A DNA stretch of 64,000 bases. Source: Callipepla californica brunnescens. Lineage: Eukaryota; Chordata; Aves; Galliformes; Odontophoridae. Where the stretch lies: positions 496,001 to 560,000 of the forward strand of contig JALIRH010000123.1 of assembly GCA_023055505.1 (NCBI GenBank). Reading direction: 5' to 3'. The notes below the pieces were generated by a model. The model saw only the letters and a list, made by a program, of their open reading frames with translations, did no database searches and was not told the DNA's origin. The first letter of the stretch is position 1. Each line of letters starts with the position of its first letter. The translations under genes and the position numbers were made by a program. Below are positions 53,961-64,000 of the stretch, in pieces.

Positions 53961-56900
53961 ATGAGGAGGCTATGGGGAAGCTATGGGGCAGCTATTGGGC
54001 AGCAGTGGGGCAGCTATGGGGCAGTAGTAGGGCAGCTATAAGGCAGCTATGGGGCAGCAGTGGGGCAGCTATGGGGCGGCTATGAGGAAGCCATTGGGCA
54101 GCTATGGGGCAGAAGTGAGGCAGCAATCAGGCAGCAGTGAGGCAGCTATGAGGAGGCTATGGGGCAGCAATGGGTCAGCTATCGAGAGGCTATGGGGCGG
54201 CGATGAGGCAGACATGGGGCAGCTATGGGGGAGCAGTGAGGCAGCTATGGGGAGGCTATGGGGCAGTAGTTGGGCAGCTATAGGGCGGCTATGGGGAAGC
54301 CATTGGGCAGCTATGGGGCAGTAGTGAAGCAGCTATGGGTCAGTAGTTTGGCAGCTATGACGAGGCTATGGGAAGGCCATGGGGAAGCGATGGGGCAGCT
54401 CTGAGGCAGACAAAATGTAGCTATGGGGGAGCAGTGAGGCAGCTATGGGGTGGCTATGGGGCAGTAGTGGGGCAGCTATGGGGCAGCTATGAGGTAGCCA
54501 TGGGGCAGCTATGGGGAAGCAGCGAGGGAGCTATGGGGTAGCAGTGAGGCAGCTATGATGAGGCTATGGGGAGGCTATGGGGCAGCCACGGTGCAGCTAT
54601 GGGGCAGCAGTGGGGCAGCTATGGGCAGCAGTAAGGAAGCTATTGAGAAGGCTATGGGGGCAGCTATGGGGTGGCTATGGGGCAGCTATAGAGCGGCAAT
54701 GTGGCAGTAGTGGGGCACCTATAAGGCAGCTATGGGGCAGCAGTGGGACAGCTATGGGGCGGCTATTAGGCAGCCATGGGGTGGCAATGGGGCAGCAGTG
54801 AGGCAGCTATGGGGCGGCTATGGGGCTGAAGTGGGGCAGCTATGAGGAGTCTCTTGAGAGGCTATGGAGCAGCTATGGGGCAGCAGTGGGGTAGCAGGAG
54901 GAGACTATGGGGAGGCTATGAAGCAGGTATGGGGCAGCAGTGGGGCAGCTATGGGGCGACTATGGGGCAGCAGTTGAGCAGCTATGAGGCAGCCATGGGG
55001 CAGCTATGTGGCAGTAGTGAAACAGCTATGGTGTAGCTATAAGCGAGCCTTGGGGCAGCAAGGGGCAGTAGTAAGGCAGCTATGGGGCAGCAGTGGGGCA
55101 GCTATGGTGAGACTATGGGAAGGCCATGAGGAAGCTATGGGGCATCTTTGAGGCAGACAAAAAGTAGCTGTGGGGCTGCAGTGAGGCAGCTATGGGGCAG
55201 CCGTGGGGCAGCTGTGGGGCAGCTATTGTGTAGCAGTGAGGCATCTATGAGGAGGCTATGGGGAGGATATGAGGCAGTTATGGGGCAGAAGTGAGGCAGC
55301 TATGGGGTGGCTATAGGGCAGCAGTGGGGCAGGTATGGGGCAACAAAGAGGCAGCCATGGGGCAGCAGTGGGGCAGCTTTGAGGCTACGGGGCGGCTATG
55401 GGGCAGTAGTGGGGTAGCTATGGGGCAGCAGTGAGGAAGCTAAGGGGAAGCAATGGGGCAGCTATGAGAATGCTATTGGGAAGCCATGGGGCAGCAATGG
55501 GGCGGCTATGAGGCAGCGACGGGGAAGCTATGGGGCGGCTATGAGGCAGCGACGGGGAAGCTATGGGGCAGCAGTGAGGCAGGTATGGGGCAGTAGTAAG
55601 GCAGCTACGGGGCAGCAGTGGGGCAAATATGAGGAGGCTCTGAGGAAACTATGGGGCAGCTATGGGGCAGCAGTGAGGCAGTTATAGAACAGGTATGAGG
55701 CACTTATCAAGCAGCTATGGGTCAGCTATGAGGAGGCTATGGGGCAGATATGGTGCAGCAGTGGGGCAGCTAAGGCAGCTATGGGGAGGCTATGGGGCAG
55801 CAGTGTGGGCAACTATGAGGAGACTATGGGGAGGCTATGAGGCAGCTATGGGGCAGTAGTCGGGCAGCTATTGGACGGCTATGAGGCAGCCATGGGGCAG
55901 CTATGGGGCAGCAGTGAGACAGCTATGGGGCAAGTATGGGGAGGCTATGGGGCAGCAACGGGGTGGCTATGGGGCAGTAGTGGGGCAGCTATGGTGAGGT
56001 TATGAGGCAGCCATGGGGTAGGTATGAGAAACCAGTGAGGCAGCTATGGGGCAGTAGTGGAGCAGCTATGAGGCAGCAGTGGGTCAGCTATGGGGTGGCT
56101 ATGAGGCAGCAGTGGGTCAGCTATGGGGTGGCTATGAGGCAGCCAAGGGGCAGCTATGGTGCAGCAGTGAGGCAGCTATGGGGCAACAGTGGAGCAGCTA
56201 TGGGGCAGCAGAGGGGCAGCTATGAGGTAGCCATGGGGTACCTATGGGGAAGCAGCGAGGGAGCTATGGGGTAGCAGTGAGGCAGCTATGAGGAAGCTAT
56301 GGGGAGGCTATGGGGAGGCTATGGGGCAGCTATGTAACGGCTATGAGACAGCCACGGTGCAGTTATGGGGCAGCCACGGTGCAGCTATGGGGCAGCAGTA
56401 AGGAAGCTACGAGAAGGCTATGGAGGCAGCTATCGGGTGGCTATGAGACAGCTATGGGGCAACTATGAGGCAGCCGTGGGGCAGCTATGGTGCAGCAGTG
56501 GGGCAGCAATTAGGCAGAAGTTGGGCAGATATGGGGCAGCAGTGAGGCAGCTATGGGGCACCAGTGAGGCAGCTATGGGTTAGCTATGAGGAGGCCTTGA
56601 GGAGGCTATGGGGCAGATATGGGGCAGCAGTGGGGCAGCTAAGGCAGCTATGGGGAGGCTATGGGGCAGCAGTGTGGGCAACTATGAGGAGACTATGGGG
56701 AGGCTATGAGGCAGCTATGGGGCAGCTATAGAGTGGCTATGGGGCAGTAGTCGGGCAGATATAAGGCACCTATTGGGCAGCAGTGAGGCAGGTATGGGGC
56801 AGGTATGGGGCAGCTATGAGGACGTTATAGGGCAGCTATGGGGCAGCAGTGGGGCAGCAATAACGCAGTAGTGGGGCAGCTATGGGGCAGTAGTGGGGCA

Positions 56901-57705
56901 GCAATGAGGACGCTATAGGGAGACTATGGGGCATGTATGGAGCGGCTAGGAGGCAGCTATGGGGCAGGTATGAGGCAGCCATGGGGTGGCTGTGGGGCAG
57001 CAGTGAGGCAGCTATGAAGAGGCTATGGAAATGCTATAGGGCAGCAGTGGGGCAGCTACGGAGCGGCTATGAGGCAGCCATTTTGCATCTATGGGGCAGC
57101 AGTGGGGCAGCTACGAGGAAGCTATAGGGCAGCTATGGGACAGCAGTGGGGCAGCTATGGTGCGGCTATGAGGCAGCCATGAGGCAGACACGGGGCAGCA
57201 GTGGGGCAGCTATGGTGCGGCTATGAGGCAGCCATGAGGCAGATATGGGGCTGCAGTGGGGCAGCTATGAGCAGGCTTTGGGGCGGCTGTGGAGCAGCAG
57301 TGGGGAAGCTATGGGGCAGTAGTGGGGCAACTATAAGTTAGCAGTGGGGCAGCTATGGGGCGGCTATGGGGCAGCAGTGGGGCAGCTATGAGGAGGTTAT
57401 GGGGCAGCCATTGGCAGCTATGGGGCTGCAGTGAGGCAGCAATGGGGCAGCAGTGGGGCAGCTATGAGGAGGCTATGGGGAGGCTATGGAGCAGCTATGG
57501 GGCGGCTATCTGGTGGCTATGAGGCAGCTATCGGGCAGCTCTGAGGAGGCTATGGGGCCACTATGAGGCAGTAGTGGGGCAGCTATGGGGCAGCAGTGGG
57601 GTGGCTATGGGGTGGCAGCGGGGCAGCAGTGGGGCAGCCATGGGGCAGCTATGGGGCTGCAGTGGGGCAGCTATGAGGAGGCTATGGGGCAGCAGTGGGG
57701 CTGCT
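53961..57705 (+). repeat. 11-bp G-rich minisatellite array (block 2)
   Basis: Same 11-base units as 1-4424, G-rich on plus, following the 8-bp array directly. It contains local larger duplications, for example AGCAGTGTGGGCAACTATG near 55798 and 56669. No gene is present. Confidence 0.92.
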
Positions 57706-58018
57706 GGTTTCCCCCCGCTTCTTTTGTTGGAGTCCTCGCCCCTTCCATGGTTGCCCACCAATGAGGACTGGCTGATCCCTCCCCCACATCGACGGCCCCG
57801 GACCCCAGCCCCGACCCCACATCTGCAGCCCCAGCCCCATAACAGAGCCTTCAGACCCCTAACTGAGCACCCGGACTTAGAACCGAGCATCGAGCCCCAT
57901 TAGCCCCAACCCCAGCCCCACATCCCCGTCCCTCACCCAACTCCGCCCCACCCCACCCACACCCTATTCCCCCCTTCTCCCTCCGCCACCCCACTCCTCC
58001 CCCCCTCCCCTTTCCCAC

Positions 58019-58094
58019 CTGCGTGTGCGCGAGCAGCCGCTGTAGCTCCCCCAGGAGCTCCACGTTGCGCGACCTCCCCCCCCGCCAACGCCAT
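58019..58094 (-). other. Candidate first coding exon (minus strand), unidentified
   Basis: ATG at 58094, 76 bases, then CACGCAG/GTGGG as a plausible splice donor. One frame reads RNVELLGELQRLLAHTQ, which looks protein-like, but it is out of phase with the ATG by the length of an 8-base G run, so either a homopolymer error or chance is involved. No recognised family. Confidence 0.25.
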
Positions 58095-58224
58095 GGCCGA
58101 ACAGCCCCACCCCCACTGCGCGCGGCTCTGGGAATAGCACTACGCGTGCGCCGGTCCCGGAAGCCGGAAACGGAAGTCCCCCCCCCCCCGCAGATGGACG
58201 GAGCGGTGGAGTACTATGGCGGCG

Positions 58225-58455
58225 GCGGTGGCGGCGCCGCGGAAACCGCGGAAACCGCGCGTTGGAGCGGCGGCGGCGGCGGCGGCTCCGTTGCCGTGGG
58301 AACCGCGGAAACTGCGGAAACTGCGGAAACCTCGCTTTGGAGCGGCGGCGGCGGCGGTGGCTCCGTTGCTGCGGAAACCGCACGTTGGAGCGGCGGCGGC
58401 GGCGGCGGCTCCGTTGCCGCGGAAACCGCACGTTGGAGCGGCGGCGGCGGCTGTA
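58225..58455 (+). repeat. 48-bp GC-rich tandem repeat in the CpG island
   Basis: About four imperfect units containing GCGGAAACCGC, TTGGAGCGGCGGCGG and GGCTCCGTTGCC. In one plus frame each unit encodes about 16 residues (SVAAETARWSGGGGGG). All frames on both strands are open, so coding status cannot be judged from openness. Confidence 0.8.
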
Positions 58456-58585
58456 CGGGAGGCACTGTGAGCTTTGGGGGTGGGGCTGGGCAGGGGCAGC
58501 GGCAGCGGCAGCGGCAGCGGGGGAGGGGCGGGGCAGGATTCCGGGGCCGCGCGGCGCTCTCTTTTTTCCCCTAGCACTTGTAACA

Positions 58586-59506
58586 TCTATGAGGAGGCTA
58601 TGGGGAGGATATGAGGCAGCTATGGGGTGGCTATGGGGCTGCAGTAAGGCAGGTATGGGGCAGAAATGAGGCAGCCACGGGGCAGCAGTGGGGCAGCTAT
58701 GGGACAGAAGTGGGGCAGCTCTAAGGGTAGCCATGGGGCAGTTATGGGGCAAGAGTGGGGCAGGTATGGGGCGGCTATTAGGCAGCCATCAAGCAGCTAT
58801 GAGGCAGTAGTGGGGCAGCTATGAGGAAGCAGTGATGGAGCTATGGAGTAGCAGTGAGGCAGCTATAAGGAGGCTATGGGAGGCTATGGGGCAGCTATGG
58901 TGCATCAGTGAGGAAGCTATGGGGCGTCAATGGGGCAGCAGTTTGACAGCTATGAGGCAGCCACGGGGCAGCTATGGGGCAGCAGTGGGACAGCTATGAG
59001 GAGGCTATGGGGAGGCTATAGGGCAGCTATGAGGAGGCTATGGGGAGGCTATGGAGCAGCTATGGGACAGCAGTGAGGAAGCTATGGGGTGGCTATGGGG
59101 CGGCTATGAGGCAGCTATGGGGTAGCAGTGAGACAGCTATGAGGAGGCTACGGGGAGGCTATAGGGCAGTTATGGGGCGGGTATTAGACAGCCATGGGGC
59201 GGCTATGGGGCAGCAGGGAGGTAGCAATGGGGCAGCAGTGGGGCAGCTATGATGAGGCTATGCCGAGGCTCTGGGGCAGCTATGGTGCACCAGTGAGGCA
59301 GCTATTGGGTAGCTATGAGGAGGCTGTGGGGAGGCTATGGGGCAGATATGCGGCAACGGTGAGGCAGCTATTGGGAAGCTATGGGGCAGCAGTGAGGCAG
59401 TAGTGGGTCAGCTATGGGGCATTAGTGCTGCAGCTATGGGGCTGCAGTGGGGCAGCTAAGAGGAAGCTATGGCGAGGCTATGGGGCAGCTATGGGGCAGC
59501 AATCGG
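58586..59506 (+). repeat. 11-bp G-rich minisatellite array (block 3)
   Basis: Same repeat as blocks 1 and 2. From about 58868 it is part of the segmental duplication of 3787 onward. Confidence 0.92.
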
Positions 59507-61396
59507 GCTTTCCCACAAAGCGACACAATCCATCTGTGAACAGGGCGTATCTCTTTTCATCTTCTGTTAGTTCATTATATGGTGAGGCTTCTTTAGCACG
59601 TGACACCTCCTCTGCTGGTGTTGTTCCAAACTTTTTACCTTCAGGCCAGTCCATGATCACCTCCAGGATTCCTGAACGGTTGGGGTTCCCCATCCGAGCT
59701 CGCTGTGTAATCAGCGCAATCCACTTACTCCAAGTGGCATCAGTAGCATGATGGGTAGAGGGAACTGTTCCTTTAAACATCCAGTTCAGTACTGGCAGTC
59801 GAGGTGCCAGAAGGAGCTGCGTTTCAGTACCGATTACTTCAGAAGCAGCTCGAACCCCCTGATATGCGGCTAAGATCTCCTTCTCAGTTGGAGTGTAGCG
59901 CTCCTCAGACCCCCTGTATGCTCGACTCCAGAAACCAAGGGGTCGGCCTCGGGTCTCTCCAGAAGCTCTTTGCCACAAACTCCAAGTGGGACCTTCCTTT
60001 CCAGCAGCAGTGTAGAGGATGTTCTTTACATCCTGTCCCGTCCGCACTGGCCCCAGGGCCACGGCACGGGCTATCTCCTGCTTCATTTGCTCAAAAGCCT
60101 GCTGCTGCTCAGGGCCCCACACAAAATCATTCTTCTTCCAGAGGTCACCTGATAAAGGGGGCTCACAATGAGGCTGTAGTTTGGAACATGCAGTCTCCAA
60201 AATCCCACTACACCCAGAAAAGCTTGGCTCTCTGTCTTACTGGTGGGTGGAGACATGGCAGTAATTTTGTCAATCCCATCTGTTGGGATGTGACGATGTC
60301 CATCTTGCCACTTTATGCCTAGGAACTGAATTTCTTGTGCAGGTCCTTTCACTTTGCTTCGCTTAATAGCGAAGCCAGCTCGCAGGAGGATCTGTATTAT
60401 TGTCTCTCCTTTCTTAAAAACTTCCTCTGCTGTATTGCCCCATACAGCAATATCATCGATGTACTGCAGATGCTCAGGAGCAGCACCCTGTTCCAATGCA
60501 GTTTGGATCAACCCATGGCAAATGGTTGGGCTGTGCTTCCACCCCTGGGGCAAACGGTTCCAGGTGTACTGAACGCCTCTCCAGGTGAAGGCAAACTGTG
60601 GCCTGCATTCTGTGGCCAAGGGAATTGAAAAGAAGGCGTTAGCAATGTCAATGGTGGCATACCACTTGGCTGCTTTTGACTCCAGTTCATACTGGAGTTG
60701 AAGCATGTCTGGCACAGCAGCACTCAGTGGAGGTGTGACTTCGTTCAGGCCACGGTAATCTACCGTCAACCTCCATTCTCCGTTGGCTTTACGCACTGGC
60801 CATATGGGGCTGTTAAACGGGGAGTGAGTTTTGCTGATCACTCCCTGGCTCTCTAGCTGACGAATCAGATGATGAATGGGGAGCAAGGAATCCCTGTTGG
60901 TGCGGTACTGCCGTCTGTGCACCGTTTTTGTAGCAATTGGTACCTGTTGCTCCTCCACTTGTAGCAACCCCACAACAGATGGATCTTCTGACAGGCCAGG
61001 TAAAACAGATGGTTGCTTAATGCTATCTGTGTCCACAGTAGCCATTCTAAAAGCCCATCGCTACCCCTTGGGATCCTTAAAGTGCCCCCTTCTGAGATAG
61101 TCTATACCAAGTATGCGTGGGGCCCCCTGTCTAATCACTATAAGATGCTTCTGCCAGTCTTTACCCGTGAGGCTTATTTCTGCCTCCAGCACAGACAATT
61201 CCTGAAAGCCGCCAGTCACTCCAGAGAGATGAATCAATTCTGCCCCTTTATAACTTGAAGGCGTTAGAGTACATTGTGCACCAGTATCCACCAGTGCCTC
61301 CTATTTCTGTGGGTTTGATGTGCCAGGCCACCGAATCCACACAGTCCAATACACTCTATTATCCCTCTCCCTCCTCTGGCTGAGGGCAGGGCCCCT
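59507..61396 (-). pseudogene. pol: ERV-L pol remnant (copy 2), broken
   Basis: Shares with copy 1 the frameshift near 60140, the stops before the protease site and before RT, and the loss of most of RNase H and all integrase. RT YIDD is retained in the frame 60083-61045. Confidence 0.88.
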
Positions 61397-63153
61397 CTAT
61401 TCATTACCTGTAGTGACGGGAACAACTTCGCTGGTAGTTGGTCTGTGTTGTAATTCTCTCACCCGTACTCGCAGTGCAGGGGTGGGTTTTTGATGTCATT
61501 CCTTCATATCTTCTCCATTTGCACGTAAGTAACTCCACAAAGCCGCACGCGACATGAAGTTAGTGAAGTTAGTGCTGTCATTTGCTCGAGCAGGATGGCG
61601 TTTGCTTCTGATAGCTGCAACCGATTCAACCCTATCAATCAGTTGGGATAATTTTCCCAGTATATCTTCCATTTGTCCTTCTAACTTTGATATGGCTGAA
61701 ATGGACGCGTATGGCGGCGGAAATTTTTGTTCGAAGTTTTGAAGTGTAAGAATTAGTTCAAAAACTGGGGGTTTTCTGTCTTGGTCCTCATATCTGTTGA
61801 ACGTTGTCACTAGTGTACCGGCGTACCTTTCTGGTGCTGACTTTGAAAGCTTCTGACATATTTCGGGTGTACTCCTTACTTTCTCCGGATCATGGTCCCG
61901 ATCGTCAGGATCAAAGGTGGGATCATACAGCATTTCCGCCACAGCTGTTTCTCTCAAATACTGGATGCCTTCCTCAATAGTTTTCCACCTTTTCACTTTA
62001 GGTGCCAGGTCACTCTTGTAGGGATATCTTTCCCTCACAGCTACTAGCATTCGTTGCCAGAGGCTGGCGATTCCATCCATATACCTGCTGATTCCTCTGT
62101 CGACAGCCGGATCTCGGGCAATGTTTCCTAGTTGGCGAGCTTCGTTACTATCAAGGGACACACTGTTGGCCCGGTTGTCCCAACACCGAAGCAACCAAGT
62201 GACAATACTCTAATCTGGACGTCGAATAAACTCCTTTCTTGAGCCTTGGATCTCAGACATTTTCACGGGCCAACGAAACGTCGTAACTTTAACTTTCTCT
62301 TCACCTTCATCATCACTTTCTTCTCCATGTCTCTCACTTTTCTTTGTTGCCTTTCTCGATGGTGATGGGGTTGTGGCCACCCCCTCACCTATATCTTCCT
62401 CTTCTTTCGGCACCTCTTCTTTGCGTTCTAGGCGCGAGGACACACGTTTCCATTTCTTGCCTTCCACAGGGGCAACTGACTTTGATACTGGTGCTTCCTT
62501 TGGCTGGTCAGGTGTGACCGGGAGGTTTTCCTCTTTGGTTTGGGCCTCAGTTTGGACACTCTCTCTCTTCATAATAGTATATAAACCTCGGTAAGCATAG
62601 GCCAAGCCCCAAATAAGTGTTCCACCTCAGATCTTTCTGAGCCGCAGCACCCTTTACTCAGATACAGGCCTAGCTCCTCAGGATCCTGCAATTGTTCAGG
62701 AGAAAGATCCCATGACACCGGGTGTCCCCATCCTTCTCATTTCTTTCCTAAAACTCTCCACTCTCCCTGCCATTCAACATTCTCTGTTTCTGGGAGAAGC
62801 TTCCTGCACATGATGTAAAGTGCTACTACATGCAGGAGGACTAATATCCCAATTATTAACACCATCCCTAAGCTGTGATCTTGAAAATTCATAAAAAACT
62901 GAGAGGGGAACCTGGATACCCATTCAAACATCACATGGTTCGTTAACATGTTATCCTTTGTTCCATTAGCTGGGGTGCCCTGGGATCTGGCAGGTTCCTC
63001 TATCATTGCTTTTAATTTATCATACAGGGACCAGACCCAATGGAACAGAATGGCAAACTTAACCAAGTTCCAGTACGTTTTGAGCATTAAGAGGGAAAAA
63101 GCGGTGAAGTACAATCCCTGTAAGGGCAGTTTTAACAGAAACAGAAAAGACAT
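61397..63153 (-). pseudogene. gag: ERV-L gag remnant (copy 2), broken
   Basis: ATG at 63153 with the same hydrophobic N-terminus, a stop at about 62737 and a frameshift. Unlike copy 1, the capsid-region frame is also cut by a TAG at about 62212 (a C-to-A change on the plus strand), so decay has continued since the duplication. The gag-pol UAG at 61397-61399 is kept. Confidence 0.87.
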
Positions 63154-63359
63154 CTTTTTATTATTTTTTTTTTTCTTGTACTAAAACAATCTGGCAGTAC
63201 CCAAAAGAAGTTTACAGATATCCCAAAACAACTGACAGTACGCCCGGACTTCAAGGTCGTGTTTTGCTGTACAGCACTTGCAGTACAGATAAGCTTGTTA
63301 ACAACAGACAGAGATGTACTCTAAAAGTTTGTCTCTGCCTGGCTAAGGCAGCTGGTTGT

Positions 63360-63377
63360 GCCCCACGTTGGGCGCCA
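63360..63377 (-). promoter_or_regulatory. Primer-binding site, tRNA-Lys type (copy 2)
   Basis: Perfect TGGCGCCCAACGTGGGGC on the minus strand, next to the LTR. Confidence 0.88.
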
Positions 63378-63381
63378 AAAA

Positions 63382-63624
63382 TGTCAGGGGTTTGTGAGCC
63401 GGTTCAGCCCGGCCCTGCGACAACCGAGGAAGGAGACCCACAGGCCCACACCCCAGACAAGGGGAAGGGGGAAAGGGAAAAAGGGAGATAAGCCCCAAAA
63501 CAAAACAGCGGCAACGATCTGAGGGGGAAAAGCTAATTTACTAAATAAGACATCAGGAAGTAAATAACACAGTATAATGCAATACAATTTGGAATTAAGC
63601 CCAATGAATCAAACAAAACGAGTA

Positions 63625-63661
<37 letters not shown>

Positions 63662-63922
63662 GTGCCTGATAAACCGAAGGCCTTGCGCTAATGCTGAAGG
63701 CGGACGGCAGCGAGCACCCACTCCTAAGTGATCCTAGAGGAAAGAGAGAATGTCCCGTGACCGCAGAGAGTTTTTATCTGTTCCCTCTGAGCGGAAAATA
63801 CGTGAAAAAATACAAAGCATTGCCAAGTCCTCTGGGGAATGTAGTTTTCTCCCTGACTCCCAATGCACCACATGATGCCATGATGTGGAATACCAGTACC
63901 AAAAAATCATAAAACCATGACA
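63382..63922 (-). mobile_element. 5' LTR of truncated ERV-L (copy 2)
   Basis: 541 bp, TGTCAGGGG to CCATGACA, with an expanded GA microsatellite (about 63630-63658) compared with copy 1. Confidence 0.9.
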
Positions 63923-64000
63923 CTTCCTTACGGTCTTTTTTGTAGATGGGAGTCACATCGGCAAGCCTCCAATCTTGTGGGACCTCTCCAGATGACCAGG
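63923..64000 (-). mobile_element. CR1-type LINE fragment (copy 2, runs off window)
   Basis: Matches 8832-8909, CR1 ORF2 reading QDWRLADVTPIYKK on the minus strand. Confidence 0.88.

Larger units (their letters stand above)
57706..58585. promoter_or_regulatory. CpG-rich island, candidate (possibly bidirectional) promoter
   Basis: A GC-rich unique segment lies between minisatellite blocks. From 58020 to 58260 it is dense in CpG, with ETS-like sites (CCGGAAGCCGG and ACGGAAGT, 58148-58176), an NRF1-like CGCGTGCGCC (58143-58152) and a YY1-like ATGGCGGCGGCGG (58215). On minus, an ATG at 58094 leads to a short potential first exon ending in a CAG/GTGGG donor at 58019. On plus, an ATG at 58194 opens a Gly-rich frame to 58574. 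I cannot name a gene. It may be a stranded promoter of a broken or partly assembled gene. Confidence 0.5.
59507..63922 (-). mobile_element. 3'-truncated ERV-L provirus, subfamily B (copy 2)
   Basis: Same structure and same truncation point as 4425-8831, so the truncation predates the duplication. The LTR is about 10 bp longer, mainly through the GA run. Minor substitutions throughout. Confidence 0.9.
58868..64000. repeat. Segmental duplication, copy 2 (partner 3787-8918)
   Basis: Constant offset of 55082 over the ERV, including the identical satellite/pol breakpoint. The copy runs off the window end. Confidence 0.9.

Noticed and set aside
58194..58574. Gly-rich protein frame starting MDGAVEYYGG on plus
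   Set aside because: All six frames are open over the GC-rich 48-bp repeat, so openness is uninformative. Kept only as part of the CpG-island entry.

Overview
The window looks like avian, most likely galliform (chicken-type), subtelomeric or heterochromatic DNA. The evidence is a CR1-type LINE, several endogenous retrovirus (ERV) families, long degenerate TTAGGG/CCCTAA arrays, CpG-rich microchromosome-like sequence, and a decayed copy of part of the vertebrate nuclear export receptor gene XPO1 that keeps its introns. No intact host gene is visible. The only long intact reading frames belong to one retroviral element.

Layout. 1-4424: an 11-bp G-rich minisatellite. 4425-8831: a 3'-truncated minus-strand ERV-L provirus (pol and gag broken, 5' LTR kept), inserted in a CR1 fragment (8832-~9345). 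9526-12234: four XPO1-like exons with introns, one carrying an in-frame stop. 12981-~14346: degenerate TTAGGG repeats. ~14436-~20030: a decayed plus-strand class I (gamma-like) ERV with a tRNA-His primer site, gag, protease and pol, but no env and no 3' LTR. ~20031-21457: TTAGGG-type repeats again. 21458-~25622: about 7.5 copies of a ~590-bp satellite with an alternating A/B arrangement. ~25623-29385: CCCTAA-type repeats. 29386-30885: TTAGGG-type. 30886-31071: a retroviral protease scrap. 31072-48200: CCCTAA-type repeats interrupted by an ERV-L solo LTR (32429-33002) and a full-length ERV-L provirus (40258-48050). 48201-53960: an 8-bp minisatellite holding a 923-bp solo LTR and a 333-bp insertion. 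53961-57705: the 11-bp minisatellite again. 57706-58585: a CpG-rich island. 58586-59506: 11-bp minisatellite. 59507-64000: a second copy of the truncated ERV-L plus CR1, a segmental duplication of 3.8-8.9 kb (offset 55082).

The most interesting object is the provirus at 40258-48050, read on the minus strand. Its two 575-bp LTRs differ at only three positions by my reading. Gag and pol lie in one frame separated by a single UAG followed by GC-rich, hairpin-capable sequence. The UAG and its context are conserved in the diverged truncated relatives, which suggests stop-codon readthrough. Gag begins with hydrophobic, membrane-spanning-like segments instead of a myristoylation signal, and carries a ~47-heptad coiled coil encoded by a 21-bp (63-bp higher-order) minisatellite. 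It has no CCHC zinc knuckle. The truncated sister subfamily keeps the membrane segments but lacks the coil. A coiled-coil retroviral Gag recalls the chicken ENS-1/ERNI family, but I could not check this.

Paralogous empty sites inside the window show 5-bp target duplications for both the provirus and the solo LTR, so these insertions postdate local segmental duplications. The TTAGGG-to-CCCTAA strand switches, with non-telomeric sequence at two of them, suggest past inversions or fusions of telomeric ends.
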